The notes below the pieces were generated by a model that did no database searches, was not told the origin of the DNA, and saw nothing but the letters and a program-made list of their open reading frames with translations. A stretch of DNA of 64,000 nucleotides from Stackebrandtia albiflava (lineage in GTDB: Bacteria; Actinomycetota; Actinomycetes; Mycobacteriales; Micromonosporaceae), in contig NZ_VLLL01000001.1 of the NCBI RefSeq assembly GCF_007994225.1, forward strand, positions 54,085 to 118,084. Direction: 5' to 3'. Shown here in pieces: positions 30,636 through 39,431 of this stretch; the stretch's first letter is position 1; every line of letters starts with the position of its first letter. A program made the position numbers and the translations under genes.

Positions 30636-30668
30636 TTCGAGGGAGTGACCAGGTGTCACTCCCTCGAA
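30636..30668 (-). terminator. rpsO-pnp intergenic hairpin
   Basis: A perfect 14-bp stem TTCGAGGGAGTGAC/GTCACTCCCTCGAA has a 5-nt loop and begins 8 bp after the rpsO stop. In other bacteria this position is a terminator and RNase processing site that separates rpsO from pnp. Confidence 0.85.
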
Positions 30669-30676
30669 GGCTCGGT

Positions 30677-30946
30677 CTATCGCCGGATGCCCAGTCGCTT
30701 GATGATCGCGCGGTACCGGTTGATGTCCTCGTTCTGGAGGTACTTCAGCAGCCGACGACGACGGCCGACCAGCAGCATCAGGCCGCGGCGGCTGTGGTGG
30801 TCGTGCTTGTGGGTCTTGAAGTGCTCGGTGAGGTCGCTGATGCGCCGCGTCAGTACCGCGATCTGCACCTCTGCCGAGCCGGTGTCACCCTCGGAGGTCG
30901 CGTATTCCTTGATGATCTCCGCTTTGGTGGCATTGTCGAGCGCCAT
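30677..30946 (-). CDS. rpsO: 30S ribosomal protein S15
   Basis: The 89-residue protein has the full S15 length and signature blocks ([38 protein letters not shown]). It binds 16S rRNA helices and organises the central domain of the small subunit. I chose ATG 30946 because AGGGAG precedes it; upstream in-frame codons are not S15-like. Confidence 0.96.
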   Translation of the reverse strand: MALDNATKAEIIKEYATSEGDTGSAEVQIAVLTRRISDLTEHFKTHKHDHHSRRGLMLLVGRRRRLLKYLQNEDINRYRAIIKRLGIRR

Positions 30947-31068
30947 GATCTCCCTTTGATGTCGAGATTCGAGAATCGTGTGCCCACGGCGTCGGGCAGG
31001 CACACGTGACCGCATGTGGCGGTGAACCACTCCACGTTAACAGGTGGTACCCGGTCGGTTCGCGGCGG

Positions 31069-32001
31069 TCACGCCTCCAGCAGGCGGCGGGTCTCCACCA
31101 CATCCGCCTCCATCTGCGCGATGAGCGGCGGAAGTGAGTCGTAGGTGCGCTGCTCCCGGAGCCTCGCCACGAAGTCGATTCCGGCCTCCTCACCGTACAG
31201 GTCGCCGGAGAAGTCGAGGATGTGCGCCTCCACCGTGCGGTCGGTGCCGGCGAACGTCGGGTTCGTGCCGACACTGATCGCCGCGGGCAGCACCGTACCG
31301 TCCGCCCGCGCGAACCGGCCCGCGTAGACGCCGTCGGCGGGCACCGCCGCGTGCGGGTCGTGCCGCAGGTTCGCCGTCGGGAAGCCGAGCTGGCTGCCAC
31401 CCCGGTCGGCGCCTCTGACCACCACACCGCGCACCCGGTGGGGGCGGCCCAGCGCCTCGGCGGCGGCCGCCACGTCACCGGCGTCCACACAGGAACGTAT
31501 GAAGGTGGAGCTGTACACCGTGGCCCCGGTGCCCGCCAACGCGACCGCGTCGGCGGCGAAGCCGAAGGCGTGCCCCAGTTTCTCCAGAAGCGACACGTCA
31601 CCGGCGGCCTTGTGACCGAACCGGAAGTTCTCCCCCACGACCACGGCGGCGGCGTGCAGGTCGCCCACCAGCATGTCGTGGACGAAGGACTCCGCCGACA
31701 GCCGGGAGAACTCGGGGGTGAACGGCTGGACACAGAAGCCGTCCACACCGAGTGCCGCGACCAGTTCCGCGCGCCGATCGAGGTCGGTGAGCGTCAGAGG
31801 GTGCGCCCCGGGGCGCACCACTTCGGACGGATGCGGGTCGAAGGTGACCACCACACTGGGCAGCCCCATGGTCCGGGCCGTCTCCACGGCCCGGCCGATG
31901 ATCTGCTGATGTCCTCGGTGCACACCGTCGAACACTCCGATGGTGATGACCGACCGGCCCCAACCGGGCGGCGTCGCCGAGCTTCCGCGCCAACGTTGCA
32001 T
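31069..32001 (-). CDS. ribF: Bifunctional riboflavin kinase / FAD synthetase
   Basis: The 310-residue protein makes FMN and then FAD from riboflavin. The N-terminal adenylyltransferase domain has GVFDGVHRGHQ. The C-terminal flavokinase has GFPTANL and GVYAGRF motifs. The start is ATG 32001, which has AAGGA at good spacing; ATG 32010 is possible but crowds the ribosome site. It directly follows truB on the same strand. Confidence 0.92.
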   Translation of the reverse strand: MQRWRGSSATPPGWGRSVITIGVFDGVHRGHQQIIGRAVETARTMGLPSVVVTFDPHPSEVVRPGAHPLTLTDLDRRAELVAALGVDGFCVQPFTPEFSRLSAESFVHDMLVGDLHAAAVVVGENFRFGHKAAGDVSLLEKLGHAFGFAADAVALAGTGATVYSSTFIRSCVDAGDVAAAAEALGRPHRVRGVVVRGADRGGSQLGFPTANLRHDPHAAVPADGVYAGRFARADGTVLPAAISVGTNPTFAGTDRTVEAHILDFSGDLYGEEAGIDFVARLREQRTYDSLPPLIAQMEADVVETRRLLEA

Positions 32002-32016
32002 GATCACCATCCTTAC

Positions 32017-32898
32017 TCACGCCGGAGCCAGGACCACCTCCGGGCGCGCCGACGCGCCCCGCTCCGACATCACCGCCAGGACCGTCTCGTCCGGCCCCAC
32101 CACCGCGTAACGTTCCGCCAGGCCCGAGGCGGGCAACCGGCCGCCGTGCCCGACGAGCACCGCCTCCTCCGCCGTCACACGCCGGATCGGCATGAGCCTG
32201 CTCACCGTCTCGTGCACGGTGTGGGTCACCGGGACGTCCCGTTCGGCCAGTTCCTCCAGCGTGGCGGCCTCGTCGATGCCGAAACCGCCCACCCGGGTCC
32301 GGCGCAGCGAGGTGAGGTGCCCACCCACACCGAGCAGGTCGCCCAGATCACGTGCGATCGCGCGCACATAGGTGCCGGACGAGCAGTCGAGCCGGACGTC
32401 CACCTCCAGACCCGCATCCCGGCGGACGGCGGTCACGTCGAGGCGGGAGACCGTCACGCGCCGCGCGGGCAGTTCCACCTGTTCACCCTCCCGCACCCGC
32501 TTGTACGCCCGCTTCCCGTCGATCTTGACGGCGCTGACGGCGCTCGGCACCTGGGAGATCTCGCCGCGCATGGTCGCCAGACCCGCGTGCACCGCCTCGT
32601 CGGTGACACCGGACACGTCGGCGGTGGCGGTCACGTCCCCCTCGGCGTCGTCGGTGACGGTGGCCTCGCCCAGGCGGATCGTCGCCTCATAGGACTTGTC
32701 GCATCCGGTCACATAGGTCAGCAGGCGGGTGATGCGACCCACCGCCACCACGAGGACGCCGGTCGCCATCGGGTCGAGGGTGCCGCCGTGCCCCACCTTC
32801 CGGGTGCCCGCCAACCGGCGCATCCGGGCCACCACGTCGTGCGAGGTCATTCCACCGGGCTTGTCGACGACGGCGAAGCCGGTCACGGTCTCGGTCAT
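32017..32898 (-). CDS. truB: tRNA pseudouridine(55) synthase TruB
   Basis: The 293-residue enzyme isomerises U55 in the T-loop of tRNAs. The catalytic aspartate is D42 in GGTLDPMATG. VDKPGGMTSHDVV and SSGTYVRAIARDLG are further family blocks. An actinobacterial C-terminal extension follows. Its ATG overlaps the stop of the upstream MazG-like gene by 4 bp (ATGA), so the two are translationally coupled. Confidence 0.93.
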   Translation of the reverse strand: MTETVTGFAVVDKPGGMTSHDVVARMRRLAGTRKVGHGGTLDPMATGVLVVAVGRITRLLTYVTGCDKSYEATIRLGEATVTDDAEGDVTATADVSGVTDEAVHAGLATMRGEISQVPSAVSAVKIDGKRAYKRVREGEQVELPARRVTVSRLDVTAVRRDAGLEVDVRLDCSSGTYVRAIARDLGDLLGVGGHLTSLRRTRVGGFGIDEAATLEELAERDVPVTHTVHETVSRLMPIRRVTAEEAVLVGHGGRLPASGLAERYAVVGPDETVLAVMSERGASARPEVVLAPA

Positions 32899-33230
32899 GC
32901 GGACGACTCCCGACTCGGCTGCGAACGGCCGGAGATCTTGGCGGCGCACTCGGCCATGGCGGCGCGTGGATCGTGGCCGAGGCTGCTGATGGCCACCAAC
33001 GCGGTCACGGCGACGTCGGCCAACTCGGCGACGACGTCGGCACGGGTGTGCGTCACACCCTTGCGCGGGTTCTGTCCCAAGGCGCCGATCCAGGCGACGG
33101 CGACCTCGCCGGCCTCCTCGGTGAGTTTGAGAATGCGGCAGGTCAGCTCGTGGTCGGTGCGGCCGTTCGCGGCGTCGAGCCAGCCGGTCGCGGTGTCCAC
33201 CGCCTCCCACATCGGGTCGGTGTCGGTCAC
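32895..33230 (-). CDS. MazG-like nucleotide pyrophosphohydrolase
   Basis: The 111-residue all-helical protein has paired metal-binding motifs LTEEAGEVAVAW (ExxE) and DVVAELADVAVTAL (ExxxD). These are typical of MazG-like/dCTPase-type enzymes that hydrolyse non-canonical or excess nucleotides. The start is GTG 33230. Its coupling to truB is common in streptomycetes. The exact nucleotide substrate is unknown. Confidence 0.8.
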   Translation of the reverse strand: MTDTDPMWEAVDTATGWLDAANGRTDHELTCRILKLTEEAGEVAVAWIGALGQNPRKGVTHTRADVVAELADVAVTALVAISSLGHDPRAAMAECAAKISGRSQPSRESSA

Positions 33231-33392
33231 CCGCTGATGGTATTGACGGTCGCGCACCGGCGTGCGGCCGCCCGGCCCGGTGACGGAACGCCGCCACGGG
33301 ACGTCACCGCATGGACATGTCGCGATATGACGTGCGTCCCGCCGAGACGGCGATGACACGGCCGTGGGGCCGGTGGCGGCTAAGGTGAGCCG

Positions 33393-33602
33393 GTGGCCGA
33401 ACGTGTACCTGGCGAGTTGCGAACCCTGTGCCTGACCTGCGGTGGCAGCGGCGAGGTGTCGATTCCGCGCGCCCGGATCGACCAACCCGGACGGATCACG
33501 GGTGACATGGAGGGACGGGAGTGCTGGTCCTGCGACGGTGACGGCTGGATCCGGCAGGCCCGGCGCGACGGCACGGACGGTACCGCCCCCGGCGAGCCGT
33601 GA
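33393..33602 (+). CDS. Small zinc-ribbon protein
   Basis: The 69-residue protein has two CxxC pairs in DnaJ-type context, CLTCGGSG and CWSCDGDGW, which predicts one zinc site. The start is GTG 33393 with AAGGTGA just upstream. It lies divergent from the MazG-like gene and upstream of tRNA-Lys. A role in RNA binding or chaperone contact is possible but not shown. Confidence 0.7.
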   Translation: MAERVPGELRTLCLTCGGSGEVSIPRARIDQPGRITGDMEGRECWSCDGDGWIRQARRDGTDGTAPGEP

Positions 33603-33733
33603 CGCGATACCGGGATGCCCGCCCCCGAGACGCCGTGCTAATCTTCTCATCGCATCCGCACCGGGGTTCGACCCGGCGGGATGATCGGGGGTTCGACTCC
33701 CACAACCAGTGAACCCACCGGTTCACCACATAC

Positions 33734-33806
33734 GCGCCGTTAGCTCAATTGGCAGAGCAGCTGGCTCTTAACCAGCGGGTTCGGGGTTCGAGTCCCTGAC
33801 GGCGCA
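33734..33806 (+). tRNA. tRNA-Lys (anticodon CUU)
   Basis: The 73-nt cloverleaf has acceptor GCGCCGT/ACGGCGC, D-arm TAGCTCAATTGGCAGAGCA, anticodon stem GCTGG/CCAGC around loop CTCTTAA (anticodon CTT), and T-arm GGGTTCGAGTCCC. The discriminator is A. The complete CCA is not encoded and must be added after transcription. Confidence 0.96.
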
Positions 33807-33823
33807 CCGACACGATCGACGAG

Positions 33824-33852
33824 ACTCCGGCCAGTGGAACGACGGCCGGAGT
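33824..33852. terminator. Hairpin terminator after tRNA-Lys
   Basis: ACTCCGGCC (33824-33832) pairs with GGCCGGAGT (33844-33852) and is followed by TTCTTCGTCTC. It also lies ahead of the convergent Hsp70-Sel1 stop. Confidence 0.75.
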
Positions 33853-33890
33853 TCTTCGTCTCTCCGGACCCTCATGGCCTCTACTGTGGG

Positions 33891-36194
33891 CTACGGCCGG
33901 CCGGACCGGAGGTCGGTGGCCTTGCGGCGCCAGGTCTCGGCCTCGTCGGAGTCGCCGCGTCGCGCCAACAGGTCGGCGAGGCTGGTCAACACCTTGGCGT
34001 ACTCGGACCGCGACTCGCGATACCACTCGCCCGCAGGTCCGTCGGCCGACCTGCACCACCCGGGCAGATCGTCCCAGGTGGTCGCGCCGGCGTCGACGGC
34101 TCGGCGGTACCAGCGTTCGGCCTCTATGAAGGAACCACGTTCGACCAGCAACGCACCGAGTCCGGCCATCGCCTCGGCGTCCCCCTCCTCGACGCCCCTA
34201 CGGAACCAGCGTTCCGCCTCCACCGACGCGCCACGCTCGGCCAACATCTCACCCAGTCCGGCCATCGCCCCGGCACCGCCGGCCTCGGCACCCCGCTCGA
34301 ACCAGCGTTCCGCCTCGGCGGACGCACCACGCTTGCGGAGCACCTCCCCCAGCCCGCCCATCGCATCGGCATCACCCGCCTCAGCCAACCTGCGGAACCA
34401 CTTCTCGGCGTCCGTCAGGTCCCCGCACATCATGAGAACGCCGGCCAGGACGGTCGCAGCACCGTGGTCACCCGCGTCCGCGGCGCGGCATAGCCAGAAC
34501 TCGGCCTGGCGGACGTCACCACTGACCATGAGCAGGTTGCCGAAGACGACCGGGATGTCGGCGGCGATCCGATCCCCGAGGAAGGCACCGAGGAATCCGT
34601 GGACGGCATCGTCGTCCGGCGGTCCTTCGGCGGTGAGCCTGCGGACCCAGGGCGCGGCCTCGGTGGCGAAAGCCTGCACCGTCGGCATGTCGAGGTCTTC
34701 GCTGCCGGCCTCCCGCATCATCGGCAGTACCGCGAGACCCGCCATCGCGAGCAGGTCACCCAGGTCGGCGGCCCGGCGTAGCCAGGGTTCGGCCTCGGCG
34801 AGATCACCACGTGCCAGCAGGAGGCGCGCGAGGGAGCGCATCGCGGTCCCGTTCGAGGCGTCCGCGCCCCGGCGGTACCAGGCCTCCGCCTCGACCGGGT
34901 CGCCGCGTTCCTCGGCGAGGCGGCCCAGTTCGCACACGGTCTCCGGGTCGATCGATTGCCCGCCATGCGGGGTCTCGGGCTCCGCCTCGTCGCTCGGGTC
35001 GCCGGGTGACGCCGTCGCGGCCTCGGGCCGGTCTTCGGTCGGCATGGACGGTGGCGGAGCCGGATCGGCGCCGTCCGGTGGAGGGGGCGGCGCGCCGGTA
35101 CGTCCCGGCGCGGCGAAGTCACCGCCGCCGTCGTGGGACGGGACGGTGGTGAGACCGCCGTAGGCGACGACGGTCTCGGGCTGGTCGATGGCGGTGGGGG
35201 CGATGCCGGTGGCGCGGTGCAGCAGCGTAGCGACCAGCGGCATCCGGGAGGCGCCGCCGACCAGGAACAGTCCGGCCAGGTCGCCGGGTTCCCTTCCGAC
35301 GGCGCGGATCAGTGTCCGTGTGAGTCGTACGGTCCTGTCGAGGAGTGGCCGCGCGAGGGTCTCCAGTTCGCCCCTGGTGAGGTGGGATTCCTTCTCCACC
35401 AGTGGAATGAGCAGATCGACGTGGTTCTCCCTGGAGAGCCGTTCCTTGGCCGCCCGGACGTCGTCGAGGAAGTGCCGGCGCTGACGTCTCTCGTCGGGCC
35501 GCTGCGGATCCATCAGTTTCCACCACTGTGGATCCTCGCGGTGTGGACGGCCGAGATGGTCAGTCAGGGCGTGGTCGACGTCCACGCCGCCCAGGTCGGA
35601 GGCACCGTCGGCAGCCAGGACGTCGAATCCCGTGTCGGTCCGCCGCACGACCGAGATGTCGAAGGTGCCACCGCCCAGGTCGTAGACGGCGATCACCGAT
35701 CCCACGGGGACCCCGGCCGCCTGCCGGCGCGAGAAGTAGCGCGCCGCCGCCACCGGTTCGGGCAGCAGTCGCGGTGAGGCCATGCCCGCCGACTCGGCGG
35801 CGTCGATGAGGGTCTGGCGCCGCACCGGCCCCCACGTGGCCGGGTGCGTCAGCGTCAACGGGGGAACGGAACCGGTCACCCGGACGCATTCGTCGCGGAC
35901 CCGTCCGAGGATCGCGGCGAACATGTCCCGCACGGTCACCTCGGCGTCGCCGAGCAGTACCGTCCCGTCGTCGATTCGGCGCTTGGGATGGGGTTCCAGG
36001 CGCTCGGGGTACAGGCGGGCCGAATGCGTCGCGTCGCGTCCCACCGTCAGGTCTCCGGCGGTCCCCTTGAACACCGCCGATCCCAGCAACGGCGATCCGT
36101 CGAACAGCAGCGGGGTCGCCCGGCCGTCCTCCGCGCCCACGACGGCCACGGTGTGAGAGGTTCCCAGGTCCACGCTCACACTCACCGGCCGCAT
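33891..36194 (-). CDS. Hsp70-like ATPase fused to Sel1/TPR repeats
   Basis: The 767-residue protein has an N-terminal actin-fold ATPase with phosphate-1 motif DLGTSHT (9-15), phosphate-2 YDLGGGTFDIS (171-181) and adenosine motif VGGASR (312-317). It lacks the Hsp70 substrate-binding domain. A Pro/Asp/Glu-rich linker (about 360-425) leads to Sel1-like repeats of about 36 residues (AEAWYRRGADA, AERWFERGAEAGGAGAMAGL, AERWYRRAVDAG). This suggests an ATP-gated protein-binding scaffold. The ATG at 36194 has no Shine-Dalgarno sequence; an in-frame GTG nearby is possible. Confidence 0.82.
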   Translation of the reverse strand: MRPVSVSVDLGTSHTVAVVGAEDGRATPLLFDGSPLLGSAVFKGTAGDLTVGRDATHSARLYPERLEPHPKRRIDDGTVLLGDAEVTVRDMFAAILGRVRDECVRVTGSVPPLTLTHPATWGPVRRQTLIDAAESAGMASPRLLPEPVAAARYFSRRQAAGVPVGSVIAVYDLGGGTFDISVVRRTDTGFDVLAADGASDLGGVDVDHALTDHLGRPHREDPQWWKLMDPQRPDERRQRRHFLDDVRAAKERLSRENHVDLLIPLVEKESHLTRGELETLARPLLDRTVRLTRTLIRAVGREPGDLAGLFLVGGASRMPLVATLLHRATGIAPTAIDQPETVVAYGGLTTVPSHDGGGDFAAPGRTGAPPPPPDGADPAPPPSMPTEDRPEAATASPGDPSDEAEPETPHGGQSIDPETVCELGRLAEERGDPVEAEAWYRRGADASNGTAMRSLARLLLARGDLAEAEPWLRRAADLGDLLAMAGLAVLPMMREAGSEDLDMPTVQAFATEAAPWVRRLTAEGPPDDDAVHGFLGAFLGDRIAADIPVVFGNLLMVSGDVRQAEFWLCRAADAGDHGAATVLAGVLMMCGDLTDAEKWFRRLAEAGDADAMGGLGEVLRKRGASAEAERWFERGAEAGGAGAMAGLGEMLAERGASVEAERWFRRGVEEGDAEAMAGLGALLVERGSFIEAERWYRRAVDAGATTWDDLPGWCRSADGPAGEWYRESRSEYAKVLTSLADLLARRGDSDEAETWRRKATDLRSGRP

Positions 36195-36442
36195 GGAGGC
36201 AACATACCGGCGGTGTTCGGCGACCGGTACACGATGCGGCCCGATGCGGGCCCCCTCACCGGAATCGGCGCGCCGACGGTACGGCTCTCCGGTGGACGTG
36301 GTGGTCACCGACGCACGAACACCGTCGGCACCGGGCGTCCGGATTCCGGCGGGCATTCCGTCGCCGGGGAAGCCGCCCGGATCGCCCCCATACGGGACGA
36401 ACCGCATCCCCGTGGGGCGAGGTGATGCCGTGGTGCCGGGGG

Positions 36443-37111
36443 TCAGGCGAAGGCCGCCACCAGGGCGGTGACGGCCGCATGGTCGCCGGTGACGGCCACC
36501 GATCCGTGCCGTTCGTGCGCGTCCAGGGGTTCCCCGGCGAACAGGACTCGGCTCCACAGTGTGGAGTCGGTCGCCACGGTGGCCGCGGCGTCGGCGGGTT
36601 CGCCTGCGCAGACCGTGAATCGGCCGTCCGACACGGTGGTGTGGTATCGGCTGACGGGCGGCGACGGCCGGCGGTCGTCGTGGAGGTGGAGGGCGACGGT
36701 CGGAAGCGTGGTGAGGCCGGACGGCGCCATCGTCCGCATCGCGATGATCACCGCGTCGGGGGTCATCCCGCCGGTGGTGGCGGGGTCGGGTCCGTCCGTG
36801 TACCAGCGTCCGAGGTCTCGCAGGATCGTCTCCAGACCGCGCCCCCATTCGGTCACGGCGTACACCCGGGTGCGGGCGGGGTCCGGAAGCGCCCGGTGGG
36901 TCACGATCCCGGCGTCCTCGAGGTGGCGCAACCGTCCGGTCAGGACCGCGGGGGTGATGCCGCGAACGGTTTCGGCCAGGTCGGCGAAGCGCTTCGGCCC
37001 CAGGAGCAGTTCCCGCACGATGATCAGCGTCCACCGGTCTCCCACCAGGTCGAGGGCGTTCGCGGCCCGGCAGGCGTCTCCGTGTTCGGCATAGCTGCGT
37101 ATCACCGGCAT
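36443..37111 (-). CDS. HxlR-family regulator with C-terminal SCP2-like domain
   Basis: The 222-residue protein has an N-terminal HxlR winged helix (ALDLVGDRWTLIIVRELLLG, GITPAVLTGRLRHLEDAGIV) at about residues 15-105. A C-terminal SCP2/sterol-carrier-like domain (HTTVSDGRFTVCAGEPADAA) probably binds a small ligand. It is transcribed divergently from the DUF899 gene across a 49-bp gap holding two palindromes, which suggests repression of both genes. Confidence 0.85.
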   Translation of the reverse strand: MPVIRSYAEHGDACRAANALDLVGDRWTLIIVRELLLGPKRFADLAETVRGITPAVLTGRLRHLEDAGIVTHRALPDPARTRVYAVTEWGRGLETILRDLGRWYTDGPDPATTGGMTPDAVIIAMRTMAPSGLTTLPTVALHLHDDRRPSPPVSRYHTTVSDGRFTVCAGEPADAAATVATDSTLWSRVLFAGEPLDAHERHGSVAVTGDHAAVTALVAAFA

Positions 37112-37120
37112 CCATTGATC

Positions 37121-37158
37121 GTAGCTTCAAGATACTCGGCACTATGTTTAAGATAGTG
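37121..37158. promoter_or_regulatory. Operator-like palindromes between hxlR and DUF899 genes
   Basis: The first element, GTAGCTTCAAGATAC (37121-37135), is an imperfect palindrome. The second, CACTAT-N7-ATAGTG (37140-37158), is perfect in its arms. They also share a direct repeat TTYAAGATA. They fill most of the intergenic region and suit a dimeric winged-helix repressor. Confidence 0.65.
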
Positions 37159-37160
37159 AC

Positions 37161-37886
37161 ATGACAGAGAACCGCACGACTCCACCGGCACCCCCCGTCG
37201 TCGACCGCGCCACCTGGTTGCGGGAACGGGAGGCCCTACTGGTGCGGGAGAAGGAGCACACCCGCGCCGGCGACGCCATCGCGGCCGCCCGGCGACGACT
37301 CCCCATGACCGAGGTGACACCGCTGTCCCTGCCCGGGGCGAACGGTCCGACCCCGCTCGTCGACATGTTCGAGGGACGCGACGAGCTCGTCGTCTACAAG
37401 CACATGTGGGAGGAGGGGAAGCCGATCGCGCAGCAGTGCGAAGGCTGCACCATCACCATCTGGGACTTCCAGAACGCCGCCTACCTCAACGCGCGCGGCG
37501 TCACGTTCGCGGTGTGGTGTCCCGGCCCGCAGGAGGAACTGACGAGGTTCCGGGAGTTCATGGGTTACACCCATCCGTGGTACTCCACCCGAGGCGTGGA
37601 CGACCCGGCCTACGCCGGCGGCGGCGCGATCGCCGTGTTCCTGCGCCGGGGCGACCGGGTCTTCCTCACCTACGAGACCACCGGACGCGGCGTCGAGGCG
37701 ATCATGGCGTCGCTGAAGCTGCTCGACATGACCGTCTACGGCCGCATGGAGACCTGGGAGGACTCCCCGAAGGACTGGCCGCAGTCGCCGACATTCCACT
37801 TCTGGCGCACCGAAGGCAGGCCCACGGCACAGTGGACGCGACCCGGTGCGACCCCGGTCGACTCCTCCGACGGAGGCTGCCACTGA
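37161..37886 (+). CDS. DUF899 thioredoxin-fold protein
   Basis: The 241-residue protein matches the DUF899 family: WLREREALLVREKEHTRA, the CEGCT motif with Cys93 and Cys96, and the late WDFQNAAYLNARGVTFAV block. The fold is thioredoxin-like and the CxxC suggests redox chemistry, but no reaction is established. No good Shine-Dalgarno sequence precedes the ATG. It is divergent from and probably controlled by the adjacent HxlR regulator. Confidence 0.85.
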   Translation: MTENRTTPPAPPVVDRATWLREREALLVREKEHTRAGDAIAAARRRLPMTEVTPLSLPGANGPTPLVDMFEGRDELVVYKHMWEEGKPIAQQCEGCTITIWDFQNAAYLNARGVTFAVWCPGPQEELTRFREFMGYTHPWYSTRGVDDPAYAGGGAIAVFLRRGDRVFLTYETTGRGVEAIMASLKLLDMTVYGRMETWEDSPKDWPQSPTFHFWRTEGRPTAQWTRPGATPVDSSDGGCH

Positions 37887-37973
37887 GGCGAGGCTCACGG
37901 GTGGACGACCGGTACGGGTCGGCCGCCCGAACCGCGAGGCCGGTGCACGGGAATCGCCGCGAGCCCGACGTGA

Positions 37974-38603
37974 TCAGCCCGGTCCGTCCGGGACCGTGAA
38001 GGCACCGCCGCCGGCGGCGAGGGCGGCGGCACCGGCGGCGAGATCGGGCAGGCCGGGATCCGGCGTGGTGCGCAGCAACACCAGCTCGTGGTAGACGGGG
38101 GCGGTGGCGGCCACCAGCAGCCGCCGGGGGTCGGTTCGCGGTGGGATCTCGCCGCGTGCGACGGCGCGGGTGACGAGGACGGCGCAGCGCGCGTACCGGT
38201 CCTCCCAGAGCCGCCGCTGTGCGTGTTCCGCCTTCTGCGAGTGGAATGACGCGGCGATCAGCGCCGCCACAACGGACGGTCGCGCGGTCAGCGCGTCGAA
38301 GACCTCCCGATTGAGCGCCGTCAGGTCACCTCGGAGTGATCCGGTGTCGGGGGGTTCCCACTCGTCGTCCCCGGCGGCGTCTAGGAAGTCCGCGAGCAGG
38401 CCGCCGACGTCGCCCCATCGCCGGTACACCGTCGCCCGGTGCACTCCGGCGCGCAGCGCGACGGCCTCCACGGTGACTCCGGCGAAACCGTGTTCGGCCA
38501 GTTCGGCGAGCGTTGCCTCGTGTACCCGACCGCGGATTCGGGCGGTCCGGCCGCCGGGCCGGGGCCGGGGCGCGTCCTGGGGGCGGGATGTGGGCGAGGT
38601 CAT
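37974..38603 (-). CDS. TetR/AcrR-family regulator
   Basis: The 209-residue protein has an N-terminal TetR helix-turn-helix at about residues 22-68 (ELAEHGFAGVTVEAVALRAG, ATVYRRWGDVGGLL) and a helical ligand/dimer domain of the TetR_C_16 type. The start is ATG 38603. It is divergent from the acetyltransferase and esterase genes, so it is the likely repressor of that pair. The ligand is unknown; an antibiotic is a reasonable guess from context. Confidence 0.87.
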   Translation of the reverse strand: MTSPTSRPQDAPRPRPGGRTARIRGRVHEATLAELAEHGFAGVTVEAVALRAGVHRATVYRRWGDVGGLLADFLDAAGDDEWEPPDTGSLRGDLTALNREVFDALTARPSVVAALIAASFHSQKAEHAQRRLWEDRYARCAVLVTRAVARGEIPPRTDPRRLLVAATAPVYHELVLLRTTPDPGLPDLAAGAAALAAGGGAFTVPDGPG

Positions 38604-38639
38604 CTGCGGTGTCCTGGTGAATCGGTCGACGGAGGCGCT

Positions 38640-38673
38640 GACAGCGCTTAATGTAGCATCTGTCGCGTTAAGC
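38640..38673. promoter_or_regulatory. TetR operator candidate
   Basis: Two overlapping inverted repeats lie in the divergent region: GACAG...CTGTC (38640-38664) and GCTTAA-N16-TTAAGC (38646-38673). They are among the few AT-rich sequences there and are suited to a TetR dimer pair. Confidence 0.55.
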
Positions 38674-38738
38674 CGGGCGAAGTACCCGTCTCGGCGCGCC
38701 ACACCGCGAACCCGCCCTCCGAAGGAGACGATGCCCCG

Positions 38739-39395
38739 ATGCCCACGCCGCCCCCGCCCGACCCGACCGTGCTGCATCCGATGCCCGGGCAACCCCGCGT
38801 GGTGTCGTTGAAGCCGCTCGTCACCTCCCCGCTGATCGAGGTCGGCGAGTTCTCCTACTACGACGATCCCGACGATCCGACCGCCTTCCAGACCCGCAAC
38901 GTCCTGTACCACTATGGACCCGAGCGGCTGGTCATCGGGAGGTTCTGCGCGATCGGAGAGGGCGTGCGGTTCGTCATGAACGGCGCCAACCACCGCATGG
39001 ACGGCCCCTCCACGTTCCCCTTCCCGATCATGGGCGGCTCGTGGGCGGAACACCTCGACCTGATCACCGGACTGCCGGGGCGGGGGGACACGATCGTCGG
39101 CAACGACGTGTGGCTCGGGTACGGCTCACTGATCATGCCCGGCGTCCGCATAGGACATGGTGCGATCGTCGCCTCGGGTTCCGTGGTGGTGAACGACGTC
39201 CCCGACTACGGCGTCGTCGGCGGGAACCCGGCGACGCTGATCCGCCGCCGCTACGGCGACACCGACGTCGACCGTCTCCTCGCACTCGCCTGGTGGGACT
39301 GGCCGATCCCGCACATCACCGCACACCTGCGCACGATCATGTCCGGAGGCGTCGACGACCTGGAGGCCGCCGCCCCCACCCGGCCGGCCCGTTGA
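38739..39395 (+). CDS. CatB/Vat-like xenobiotic acetyltransferase
   Basis: The 218-residue left-handed beta-helix acetyltransferase carries the CatB/Vat active-site block GANHRMDG with catalytic His85 (VatD uses His82). Hexapeptide repeats follow (DTIVGNDVWLGYGSLIMPGV, then GHGAIVASGSVV). Relatives inactivate streptogramin A or chloramphenicol by O-acetylation; some have other small-molecule substrates. It is first in a two-gene unit with an erythromycin-esterase-like gene and lies opposite a TetR regulator. Confidence 0.82.
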   Translation: MPTPPPPDPTVLHPMPGQPRVVSLKPLVTSPLIEVGEFSYYDDPDDPTAFQTRNVLYHYGPERLVIGRFCAIGEGVRFVMNGANHRMDGPSTFPFPIMGGSWAEHLDLITGLPGRGDTIVGNDVWLGYGSLIMPGVRIGHGAIVASGSVVVNDVPDYGVVGGNPATLIRRRYGDTDVDRLLALAWWDWPIPHITAHLRTIMSGGVDDLEAAAPTRPAR

Positions 39396-39431
39396 CCCCA
39401 CCGACCACGACGACGAACCGGAGCCGACACG

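Noticed and set aside
33680..33707. T-arm-like sequence ending in ACAACCA upstream of tRNA-Lys, suggestive of a second tRNA or an attachment site.
   Set aside because: The T-stem does not pair beyond 3 bp, and no acceptor, D-arm or anticodon arm can be built. No integrase is near.
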